Shown here in pieces: positions 18,655 through 26,075 of a stretch of 64,000 nucleotides of DNA (its first letter is position 1; each line of letters begins with the position of its first letter). The stretch covers positions 3,348,001 to 3,412,000 of the forward strand of contig NZ_CP121464.1 in the NCBI RefSeq assembly GCF_029690045.1, given 5' to 3'. The DNA comes from Janthinobacterium rivuli. Lineage in GTDB: Bacteria > Pseudomonadota > Gammaproteobacteria > Burkholderiales > Burkholderiaceae_D. A program made the translations under genes and the position numbers. The notes beneath the pieces were generated by a model. It did not search any database. It had not been told where the DNA came from and was given only the letters and a program-made list of their open reading frames with translations.

Positions 18655-19392
18655 ATGCGAAAAAATGGTGCGATCATCATCACCGGCGGCAGCCGCGGCC
18701 TGGGCCAGGCCTTCGTGCGCGACGCGCTGGCATGCGGCCACATCGTGGCTACCTGCAGCCGCAACGAGACGGCCTTCATCCGCGAACTGCGCGCTGCCGA
18801 TCCGGACGAGAACCGCTTCTGCTGGCGCGCGCTCGACATCACCAACGGCGCCGAGAGCAAGAAATTCGTCAAGGAAGTGGCACGCCGCTACGGCGCCATT
18901 TCGGGGCTGGTCAACAATGCCGGCTACAGCGACGGCCAGTTGCTGACGATGATGAACGAGGAACTGCTGCAAAAGCTGCTGAGCACCAACCTCGAGGCCT
19001 TGATCCGCATCACGCATTTCGTGGCGCCTTATCTGCTCAGGGAGGGGGCCGGCAGCATCATCAACATCGGCTCGATTTCCGGCAAGCGCGGCTTTTCCGG
19101 CATGTCGATCTACGGCGCGACCAAGAGCGCGCTCGACGGCTTCAGCCGCTGCCTCGCGCGCGAGCTGGGCGAACGCATGGTGCGCGTAAACGTGGTCGCG
19201 CCAGGCTTGATCGCCACCGAGATGGCGGACGCGACCTCGGAAGTGGAGAAACAGAAGATCATCGGTCTCACGCCGATGGGCCGTTTCGGCACCGTCGCCG
19301 ACGTGGTCGGCGTCGTGCGTTTCCTGCTGTCCGACGATTCGGCCTTCATCACAGGACAAAGCATTACCGTCGACGGCGGCTTTACCTGTTAA
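18655..19392 (+). CDS. SDR-family 3-oxoacyl-ACP reductase (FabG-like)
   Basis: Reduces a beta-ketoacyl-ACP to the beta-hydroxyacyl form with NAD(P)H; in this cluster it would act after either ketosynthase. The 245-residue length is standard. It has the cofactor motif 'TGGSRGLG' (residues 10-17), 'NNAG' near residue 86, the catalytic set Ser140, Tyr153 and Lys157 ('SIYGATKSALDG'), and the FabG-type C-terminus 'FITGQSITVDGGF'. The ATG has a strong Shine-Dalgarno (aaggag) and lies 9 bases after the oxygenase stop. It is the last gene of the cluster. No dehydratase or enoyl reductase is present here, so fully reduced chains would need enzymes from elsewhere. Confidence 0.9.
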   Translation: MRKNGAIIITGGSRGLGQAFVRDALACGHIVATCSRNETAFIRELRAADPDENRFCWRALDITNGAESKKFVKEVARRYGAISGLVNNAGYSDGQLLTMMNEELLQKLLSTNLEALIRITHFVAPYLLREGAGSIINIGSISGKRGFSGMSIYGATKSALDGFSRCLARELGERMVRVNVVAPGLIATEMADATSEVEKQKIIGLTPMGRFGTVADVVGVVRFLLSDDSAFITGQSITVDGGFTC

Positions 19393-19682
19393 GTGCCAAC
19401 GCGCCAGGGAGGTCTACGGCAGCGCTGTCTGGCAGGGGCCGTCGGCGTGGCCTGGCCCTCGCGGCGCATACGCATGAACTCGACGCCCGCGAGCACATTA
19501 CCGGAGCCCGAACCGGCTGGTCGCAGGGCATGCACGGGTCGGCGCATTTGACTGGACCGCCGTCCGGCTATCGCTTAAGGTGGTGGCTTTCGTAGCTCGG
19601 GACTTTCCATGCGCGTTTTACCTTCCATTCGATGGCTGACTGACACAACAGAATTGCGGAGTTGCATTTTTGGAAGCCCGGC
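19393..19682. other. Intergenic stretch without a recognisable gene
   Basis: About 290 bases between the ketoreductase and the sensor kinase. It is GC-rich, with short open frames that show no family signature. I see no convincing terminator or promoter. It marks the change from the acyl-chemistry cluster to the two-component genes. Confidence 0.4.
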
Positions 19683-20717
19683 GTGAAGGTCGAAACGCCC
19701 TTGCTCGTTCCCGTGCTGGCCGCGCTGCCGGTGTGCGCCTGCATGGCCATCCTCGGTCTGCCGGCCTACAGTAATGGCTATATAGTTGCCTTTCGTACGC
19801 TTTTCTTCGTCGCCTGCCTGGTGTGGCTGATTCCGCTGACGCTGCTGCAGCGGGCCATGTGGCGCCGCGAATGGTCGTGGCTGCGGATGGGGATGATACT
19901 GTTGGCGGTCACCTACGCAATGGCCATTGTGAACGCCTTGCTGGGGCAGCGCCTTGGGATTTCGCTCGGAATGGAGAAGGGCTACCACTGGGCCTCTCTC
20001 GCACGGGGTCTGGATAGCTGCTGGCTGGCGCTGATCGCGTTCTGCGCGGTGCATGCGGTGGGGGTGTATTACCTGTCGCTGCAACAGGTCCGCCTGCATC
20101 TCGTCCAGGCGCAAAGCGCTGCGCGCGACGCCGAGCTGCGCGCGCTGCGCCTGCAGGTCAATCCGCATTTCCTGTTCAACTCCCTGAACGCGATTTCCGC
20201 GCTGGTGTCGGCGCAGTCCAACCGTGAAGCCAACCGCATGCTCGCGTGCGTGTCCGATTTCCTGCGCGCCACCCTCGCACACGACGGCCGCCACGAGCAT
20301 ACGCTTGCCGATGAATTGGCCCTGCTCGACGCCTACCTCGCCATCGAAAAGGCGCGGCTCGGCGAGCGCCTGCGCCTGACGATGAAGGCCGGCCCTGACC
20401 TGCTCGACAGCGTCGTGCCCTATCTGATGCTGCAGCCGCTGGTGGAGAATGCGATCCGCCACGGCATCGCGCCGCTGGCCGCTCCCGGCCGGCTCGATAT
20501 TCTGGTCGAGCGCGCCGGGGCGCGCCTGCTCATCGACGTGCGGAACGACGGCCAGCAGCGGGCGCACGCGGAAAGCGGGATCGGCCTGAGCAACGTCAGG
20601 GAACGGCTGCGCCACCTGTACGGCGAGGCTCAAGAAGTGGACGCAGGCTGGCGTACGGACGGTCGCTTCCACGTGCGCATCGCCATGCCGCTGCGCGGTA
20701 TGGGGGCGGCGGCATGA
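19683..20717 (+). CDS. LytS-type membrane sensor histidine kinase
   Basis: About 344 residues. I prefer the GTG at 19683 (ggaag about 6 bases upstream) over the TTG at 19662. The N-terminal 130 residues hold about four hydrophobic segments with short loops, a membrane-embedded sensor without a large periplasmic domain. The kinase core is of the His_kinase (LytS/YehU) type: 'LRLQVNPHFLFNSLNA' with phospho-acceptor His near residue 162, then 'VPYLMLQPLVENAIRHG' (N box) and 'GIGLSNVRERLRHLYG' (G box). The stop overlaps the ATG of the LytTR regulator, its evident partner. The stimulus is unknown. Confidence 0.88.
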   Translation: MKVETPLLVPVLAALPVCACMAILGLPAYSNGYIVAFRTLFFVACLVWLIPLTLLQRAMWRREWSWLRMGMILLAVTYAMAIVNALLGQRLGISLGMEKGYHWASLARGLDSCWLALIAFCAVHAVGVYYLSLQQVRLHLVQAQSAARDAELRALRLQVNPHFLFNSLNAISALVSAQSNREANRMLACVSDFLRATLAHDGRHEHTLADELALLDAYLAIEKARLGERLRLTMKAGPDLLDSVVPYLMLQPLVENAIRHGIAPLAAPGRLDILVERAGARLLIDVRNDGQQRAHAESGIGLSNVRERLRHLYGEAQEVDAGWRTDGRFHVRIAMPLRGMGAAA

Positions 20718-21463
20718 GCATCCGGGTCGTTATCATCGACGACGAGCCGCTGGCCAGGCTGGCGGTCAAAGTCAGGCTGGCCCGGCGCGATGCCTTCACG
20801 CTGGTTGGCCAATTCGGCGACGGCGCCAGCGCTGGCGAAGGTATTCTGGCGCTGAAGCCCGACCTGGTGTTCGTCGACGTCGAAATGCCGGGCAAGTCCG
20901 GCCTCGAAATGCTGGCCGCACTGGCGCCGGCGCAGCGGCCGATGGCGATCCTGCTCACCGCCTACGACGGCTTCGCCCTGCAAGCCTTCGAACTGGCCGC
21001 CCTCGATTACCTGCTCAAGCCCGTCGATGACGAACGCTTCGACGAAGCCCTTGACCGTGCTGAGCAGGCTTTTCCCTATCGCGGCCATGGTCGTGCCGCA
21101 GCGTCGGCGACGCCGGCAGCGCGCACTTTCAGCGTGCGTGTCGGATCGCGCACGGTGCTGGTGCCGGTTGCGGAGGTCGAACGCATCGAGGCCGACGGCG
21201 ATTACGCCTCCCTGCATGCGAACGGCAAGACCTGGCTGATGCGTGAGCGCCTGCACAACCTGGCCATGCAGCTCGATCCGCGCCAGTTTCATCGCGTGCA
21301 CCGCTCGTCCATCGTGCGGCTGGACATGATCGCCGAGCTGCGCTCGCTCACCAACCGGGACGCCATGCTGCGCCTGCGCGACGGCAGTGTGCTGCGCGCC
21401 AGCCGCTCCTATATGCCCGCTCTGACGGAAGCACTGCAACGCCGCGACAAGAAAGCCGAATGA
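20714..21463 (+). CDS. LytTR-family response regulator
   Basis: A 249-residue two-domain regulator. The receiver domain (residues 1-120) has the acidic pocket 'IIDDEP', phospho-acceptor Asp55 in 'VFVDVEMPGKSG', the conserved Thr in 'LLTAYD' and Lys in 'LLKPVDDERF'. The C-terminal LytTR DNA-binding domain (about 140-245) carries 'EVERIEADGDYASLHANG' and 'FHRVHRSSIVRLDMI'. It should be phosphorylated by the kinase whose gene it overlaps by 4 bases, and it probably controls the S41 peptidase gene 69 bases downstream or its own operon; that target is inferred from position only. Confidence 0.92.
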   Translation: MSIRVVIIDDEPLARLAVKVRLARRDAFTLVGQFGDGASAGEGILALKPDLVFVDVEMPGKSGLEMLAALAPAQRPMAILLTAYDGFALQAFELAALDYLLKPVDDERFDEALDRAEQAFPYRGHGRAAASATPAARTFSVRVGSRTVLVPVAEVERIEADGDYASLHANGKTWLMRERLHNLAMQLDPRQFHRVHRSSIVRLDMIAELRSLTNRDAMLRLRDGSVLRASRSYMPALTEALQRRDKKAE

Positions 21464-21532
21464 GGCAGGGCGCAACACGCGCATTTTTTCACGCAACAAT
21501 CAAAGGCTTCGTAGTCCAACTTGGAGGAATGT

Positions 21533-22627
21533 ATGGCAGGTAGAAAGAAGTTTGTCGCAGCAGTCGTATTGGGTGCGTTGTTGTCGTTTTCCGCCTACGC
21601 GGCGGAGGACACTGTCCTGAGCGCGTCCGCCCGCGCCGCGATCGTGCAGACACTGGTCACGAAAATGAACGCGAATTACATCGAACCAGCGGTGGCTGAA
21701 CGGGTCGGCAGTGCGATCACCAGGAAAAATGCGGCAGGAGGTTATGCGAGCGCCGCCAGCGTGAAGGCGTTCAGCGAGGTGCTGGCGAAGGACTTGCGGG
21801 AATTGAGCGGTGACTTGCATTTCAGCGCCGCGTTTTACGAAGGTCTTCGTGAGCGCAGCGGTGCCGACGAACTGCCTAGCCGCGCCAAGATTGACGAATG
21901 GCGCGACCAGACCGTGCGGCGCGGCTATGACATCGAGAAGATCGAACGCCTTCCCGGCAACGTCGGCTATATCGAGCTGCGCGGCTTCGGCGGTCCGGAA
22001 TTCGTCGGCGCGGCGTACACGGCGGCGATGTCGCTCATGGCGGGGACGGATGCGCTGATCCTCGACCTGCGCCGCAACGGCGGCGGCAGCCCGGCCAGCG
22101 TGGCCTACCTGATGAGTCATTTCTTCCCGTTCGGCGACGAGCGTCACCTGATCGACATGTACGATCGTCCGACCGGCACGACGCGGCAGTTCTGGACCGT
22201 GAAGACGGTCACACAGCGTTACGACAAGCCCGTGTACGTGCTGACCTCGGCCCGCACGTTTTCCGGCGGAGAGGATTTCTCCTATGGCATCCAGGCGCAG
22301 AAGCGCGGCACGGTGGTCGGAGAGACCACCGGCGGCGGCTCCAATCCCGTGAGCTGGTACAACCTGGGCCAGGACATCATAGTTGCGATCCCGACCGCGC
22401 GCACGACCAATGTCGTCACCAAAACCAACTGGGAGCACGTCGGCGTGAAACCGGACATCGCCGTGCCGGCGGCACAGGCGCTGCAGACGGCGCACGTCGC
22501 CATCCTGCGCAAGCTGGTGTCATCGGCCAAGGAGGGCAACGAGCGCAAGGAACTGCAGCGCGTGCTGGCGATGGCGGAGAAAGGGGAGTCCGAGAAGCCG
22601 GTCTACACGCTCAGGGGCGAGCGTTAA
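21533..22627 (+). CDS. Secreted S41-family peptidase (C-terminal-processing/IRBP type)
   Basis: About 364 residues; the ATG at 21533 has an excellent Shine-Dalgarno (ggagga). The N-terminus is a Sec signal peptide (MAGRKKFVAAVVLGALLS, cleavage after AYA). The S41 core follows: an N-terminal helical domain typical of the IRBP-like branch, 'GYIELRGFGG', 'LILDLRRNGGGSP', catalytic Ser244 in 'TSARTFSGGEDFSY', and 'VVGETTGGGSNPV' near the substrate pocket. No PDZ domain is visible, as usual for this branch. It acts in the periplasm or outside the cell. The gene may belong to the preceding two-component operon or be its regulated target. Confidence 0.88.
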   Translation: MAGRKKFVAAVVLGALLSFSAYAAEDTVLSASARAAIVQTLVTKMNANYIEPAVAERVGSAITRKNAAGGYASAASVKAFSEVLAKDLRELSGDLHFSAAFYEGLRERSGADELPSRAKIDEWRDQTVRRGYDIEKIERLPGNVGYIELRGFGGPEFVGAAYTAAMSLMAGTDALILDLRRNGGGSPASVAYLMSHFFPFGDERHLIDMYDRPTGTTRQFWTVKTVTQRYDKPVYVLTSARTFSGGEDFSYGIQAQKRGTVVGETTGGGSNPVSWYNLGQDIIVAIPTARTTNVVTKTNWEHVGVKPDIAVPAAQALQTAHVAILRKLVSSAKEGNERKELQRVLAMAEKGESEKPVYTLRGER

Positions 22628-22664
22628 TATCGCCGAGCTGATCAACCTTGTGGCGGCAAGGGGG

Positions 22665-22770
22665 ACGTAGGTCGGATTAGCGGCGGCACGCCGCGTAATC
22701 CGACACTACTGAGCCAACAATGGTGTCGGATTACGCTACGCCTCGGCGGCCCCGCTAATCCGACCTACGT
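22665..22770. repeat. Nested REP-like palindromic repeat
   Basis: A 16-base arm (22665-22680, acgtaggtcggattag) is perfectly complementary to 22755-22770. Inside it, 22693-22706 (gcgtaatccgacac) is perfectly complementary to 22723-22736. The outer and inner arms share the core gtcggatta, so the element is two head-to-head REP units. It lies between the ends of two convergent genes (S41 peptidase and receiver-TPR), where it may also stop transcription or stabilise 3' ends. REP-type repeats of this kind are usually present in many genomic copies. Confidence 0.8.
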
Positions 22771-22819
22771 GAATGATCGGAAATGGCCTGCGCAGCAGGT
22801 TTGCAGTGCGTCCCTCAGA

Positions 22820-24445
22820 TCAGGTGGCAATACCGTACTTGTGCTGCGTGGCCGCATACTGCTGCTTGAGCGACTCCAGCTTCGGATGCTTGGGGTCGAT
22901 CTTGCTGATCACCTGCATCTGGTGCTGCGCCTGTTCGGCCAGCGGGGCTTCCCAGCCCAGCATGTTGAGCTGGCGCAGGATGGCGTCGACGGAGGCGAAC
23001 AGCACGGGCAGGTTGCCTGGGGTTTTGCGCAGGGCCTGGCGCAGCACGAATACCGCCCCCTTGAGCTCTCCGCTTTCCGACTTGCTGGCCGCATCCTGCA
23101 TCAGTTCCTGCACCTGGTGCGTGATCTGCTGGCCCATGCCTTGCGCCAGGTCGTGGCGGCCCGCCTTCTCAAATACGTCGACGGCCGCTTCCATCGTCAC
23201 GTCGCTGTCGGCTTCGTTGACGAGTTTCATCATGACGTCGGACGCGGCCTGCTCCAGGTTGTTTTTCAGGCAGCTTTGCACGAGGCCCACCTTCAGCTGC
23301 GTCGACAGGCCCCGCGCCGTGTCCAGGGCGGCGGCGGCCAGCTGCAGTTCGCTGGCGGCGGCGATGTCGTTGCCCGACAGTTCATGCAGCATGGCGGCCG
23401 AGATGGCGCGGCACGCTTCCACGTTGGCGCCGCCGCGCAAGGAGCGCTCCATGTCGCGCAGCACGCCGCTCGCTTGCGGCGCGTCGCCTTTCTTGACCAG
23501 CGTCTTGACCAGGTTGACGTGGTCTTCCGGGTCGCGAAATTCCGAGTACTTCGCTTTCGTCACGACCTGTTTATACGCCCGTTCGGCCGCGCCGATGTCG
23601 CCCGTGTCATAGGCGATGCCGCCCAGGTGGCGCAAGCGGCGCACCATGTGCGGCGAGATGGCCACCGCGTCCTCGAGGATTTTCTTTGCCTGCAGCTGCT
23701 GGCCCATGGCTTCATGGTTCTTCGCAAGAAGGTCATAGGCGGCCATGAAGCGGGGATAGACCTCCACCAGTTCCAGCAGCGCGTCCTGCGCCTCTTCGTG
23801 GCGCTGCTGCTCGAACAGGGTGCGCGCCAGTCCCAGGTGGGCCCAGGCCATGGGGCGCGTGGCCAGCATGTCGGCGTACAGCTGTTCCGCTTCCTTCCAT
23901 TCGTCCAGGGCGATGTGCAGCTCGGCGCGCAGGCGGGTGAAATCGGCCGCCAGGCGCGGGTGCTGCAGTTCGGCCGCGCGGCAGCTTTTCACGGCTTCGC
24001 GCAAGTCGCCCTTGTCGATCAGCTGGTAGGTGGGCAGGAAGAGGGCGCGGCGCTCGATGGCGCGCGCGATGCGTCCGCTCAGCACATCGACGGTGAACGG
24101 TTTCAATATGTAGTCCGACGGGGTCAGCTCGGCCGCGCTGATGACCTTGCTGTGGATGGCTTCGGAGGTCAGCATGATGAAGATCGTCCACAGGCCGATC
24201 AGCTTGTGGTGGCGCAAGTCTTCCAGCAATTGCTGGCCATCCTGGCCGTCCGTACCGCTACCAAGATCGTATTCGCACAGGATGATGTCGAACGGTTTCT
24301 TCGTCAGCAAGCGGATGGCCGTGCCGGCATTGACGGCATATTCCACCTTGGTGATGGCCGCCTGGTTCAGCATATTGTGCAGATTGCCCCGCATGCTGGG
24401 GTTCGGGTCGACGATCAGGACAGATAAGTCGCTAGTTTCTGGCAT
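22820..24445 (-). CDS. Response regulator receiver domain with TPR repeats
   Basis: 541 residues. Residues 8-135 form a receiver domain: 'LIVDPNPSMRG' supplies one acidic residue of the pocket where two are usual, 'IILCEYDLGSGTDGQDG' has the phospho-acceptor Asp with an insertion after it, and 'DYILKPFTVD' has the conserved Lys. The remaining 400 residues are helical tetratricopeptide-like repeats ('WAHLGLARTLFEQQRHEEA', 'MAAYDLLAKNHEAMGQQLQA', 'LRHLGGIAYDTGDIGAAERA'). There is no DNA-binding or enzymatic output domain, so output is probably by protein-protein contact. No kinase gene is adjacent. It is divergent from the diguanylate cyclase gene, with which it may share regulation. Confidence 0.85.
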   Translation of the reverse strand: MPETSDLSVLIVDPNPSMRGNLHNMLNQAAITKVEYAVNAGTAIRLLTKKPFDIILCEYDLGSGTDGQDGQQLLEDLRHHKLIGLWTIFIMLTSEAIHSKVISAAELTPSDYILKPFTVDVLSGRIARAIERRALFLPTYQLIDKGDLREAVKSCRAAELQHPRLAADFTRLRAELHIALDEWKEAEQLYADMLATRPMAWAHLGLARTLFEQQRHEEAQDALLELVEVYPRFMAAYDLLAKNHEAMGQQLQAKKILEDAVAISPHMVRRLRHLGGIAYDTGDIGAAERAYKQVVTKAKYSEFRDPEDHVNLVKTLVKKGDAPQASGVLRDMERSLRGGANVEACRAISAAMLHELSGNDIAAASELQLAAAALDTARGLSTQLKVGLVQSCLKNNLEQAASDVMMKLVNEADSDVTMEAAVDVFEKAGRHDLAQGMGQQITHQVQELMQDAASKSESGELKGAVFVLRQALRKTPGNLPVLFASVDAILRQLNMLGWEAPLAEQAQHQMQVISKIDPKHPKLESLKQQYAATQHKYGIAT

Positions 24446-24744
24446 GGTTCAGCTCTCGTTCATCTGTTCGGTCATTTGCGGGAACTCTTCTTATATATGT
24501 ATCTGCCTGGCAGTATTACTTTTTATCAGCATACTGCAAAGCCGGCCGACACTGCCAGCAAAATGCATGCAATCGGGCGTGGGGCAGGGCGCCGGGTGCT
24601 TCCGGTGGCGCGCGGCGTTGTATTTCATGGCGCCGCCGCCCTGCGCGCCAGTGCCGGCACCGCAAATTCCAGCAGATAGTTGACTAGCATGATAGTATCC
24701 TAATTACAACTAGTGTTGGATGCCGCACAATCTTGCGGCCAGGC
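24446..24744. other. Divergent intergenic region
   Basis: About 300 bases between the divergent receiver-TPR and diguanylate cyclase genes. It contains an AT-rich patch (24490-24530) that could hold the leftward promoter. On the plus strand a TTGACT at 24680-24685 resembles a -35 box, but the best -10 match (taatta at 24701) is only 15 bases away, so I do not call a promoter. No convincing gene is present. Confidence 0.4.
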
Positions 24745-25860
24745 ATGCGCAAGGCTGTACCGGGCGCTCTTCTTCTCTCTGGTGTCGATACCCGTATGCG
24801 TGTTCCTGACCTTTCTTCCCTGCGGCGCATTGCCGTTCCCCTTGCGTTTGGAGGCAACAGCGAACAGCAGCATACGTATTTTGCGGAGCTGCACCGGGTC
24901 GGCATGGTCACGCAAGTGCTGGGCATTATCGCCTTCAGCCTGACGTGGCTGATGATGCCCGATTCCTATCATCCAAACCAGACGCATGCCGTGCTGGCCT
25001 TGCTGGGCATGTTGACGAGCCTGGTCGTGCGCTACCGCTGCACCACCTTGCCCGTGCTGACCATTACGGGCGCCTGCGCCGTGCTGACCCTGACTTTTGG
25101 CCTGCGCACCATGGCCGACGCCGTGCAGCACGCCAGCTTCTGGGTCTTGCCGGTGGGCGTCTTCATGACCCTGGCCATCGCCTCCATCTTCAATGGCGGC
25201 CTCAGCTACCTGGCCGTGGTGGCCGGCGTGTGGTGGAATGTGGGCCACGGCCTGTATCCCGTCAATGCGGGCTTGCCCGACCAGTCCTGGGCGCCGTTGA
25301 TGATAGCCGTCAGCGTGCTGTTCGGGCTGGCGCTGAATGTCAGTTTCAGTTTATTGCGTTTGCGAAACTATCACTCCAAGGTGGAATTGACGCGGCTGGC
25401 TTTCCAGGACAGCCTGACGGGCCTGAACAACCGCCGCATGTTCACGCAGCGCGCCCAGCAGATGCATGGCGCGGCCCATGGCGGCACGCTGCATTTCCTG
25501 ATGATCGATATCGACGATTTCAAGATCATCAACGACCAGCAGGGACACGACGCGGGCGACGAAGTGCTCGTGCGCACGGCCGCCGTCATCGCCGACAAGG
25601 CGCAGGGCCATCTGTGCGGGCGCCTGGGCGGCGAGGAATTCGGCATCGTCTACGCGGGCGGCCGGGAAGACGCGCGCGCCTTTGCCGGCGCCCTGGTCGA
25701 AGCCGTCAGCCAGGCTTTCCTGGCAGCGCAGTTCGTGTCGATCAGCGTGGGCGTGGCCGAGCTGGACCGGAGCAAGGACCTCGGCCACAGCTACCGGCTG
25801 GCCGACGAGGCCCTGTACCTGGCCAAGCGGCAGGGCAAGAACCGCTACGTGATCGCCTGA
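24745..25860 (+). CDS. Membrane-bound diguanylate cyclase (GGDEF domain)
   Basis: Synthesises cyclic di-GMP from two GTP. The N-terminal half has about five to six hydrophobic segments ('VLGIIAFSLTWLMM', 'FWVLPVGVFMTLAIASIF' and others), an integral membrane sensor. The C-terminal 165 residues are a GGDEF domain: 'LTRLAFQDSLTGLNNRRMF', 'LMIDIDDFKIINDQQGHDAGDE', the signature GGEEF ('GRLGGEEFGIVYAG') and 'ADEALYLAKRQGKNRY'. The active site looks complete; an I-site RxxD is not evident in the usual place. The start is uncertain: ATG 24745, ATG 24796 and TTG 24733 are all in frame, none with a strong ribosome-binding site. Confidence 0.88.
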   Translation: MRKAVPGALLLSGVDTRMRVPDLSSLRRIAVPLAFGGNSEQQHTYFAELHRVGMVTQVLGIIAFSLTWLMMPDSYHPNQTHAVLALLGMLTSLVVRYRCTTLPVLTITGACAVLTLTFGLRTMADAVQHASFWVLPVGVFMTLAIASIFNGGLSYLAVVAGVWWNVGHGLYPVNAGLPDQSWAPLMIAVSVLFGLALNVSFSLLRLRNYHSKVELTRLAFQDSLTGLNNRRMFTQRAQQMHGAAHGGTLHFLMIDIDDFKIINDQQGHDAGDEVLVRTAAVIADKAQGHLCGRLGGEEFGIVYAGGREDARAFAGALVEAVSQAFLAAQFVSISVGVAELDRSKDLGHSYRLADEALYLAKRQGKNRYVIA

Positions 25861-25906
25861 TGGCCGGCTGACGGTGTTGTTACCGTGTCAAAAACTGCCG
25901 CCGTTT

Positions 25907-25982
25907 GGGGCAAAAGCGGGGCAAAAGGGTGGCAAAAGGGGGGTAAAACCCCAAGTTCCGGTCATAAGGCAGGGGTAAAACG
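25907..25982. repeat. Phased A-tract tandem repeat upstream of purL
   Basis: Four imperfect 11-base units run in tandem (25907-25917 ggggcaaaagc, 25918-25928 ggggcaaaagg, 25929-25939 gtggcaaaagg, 25940-25950 ggggtaaaacc), and a fifth copy (ggggtaaaacg) starts at 25972, close to three helical turns further. Each has a four-A tract, so the tracts face the same side of the helix, as in intrinsically bent DNA. The array ends next to the TATAAT box of purL. Confidence 0.7.
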
Positions 25983-25984
25983 GG

Positions 25985-25990
25985 TATAAT
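25985..25990 (+). promoter_or_regulatory. Putative -10 box for purL
   Basis: A perfect TATAAT, 86 bases before the purL start codon. The -35 position (about 25962, tcataa) is a poor match, so the phased A-tracts upstream may compensate by bending or by contacting the polymerase alpha subunits. Confidence 0.55.
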
Positions 25991-26075
25991 GCGCGCAAAG
26001 GAAATTTGCCGTACGAAAGATATTGTCATACCTACCTTTAACCCGCAGCCACGCTGCATCAACCACCTTCCAATC

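Noticed and set aside
22769..24427. A 552-codon plus-strand frame
   Set aside because: It covers the reverse of the receiver-TPR gene, whose minus-strand product has clear domains.
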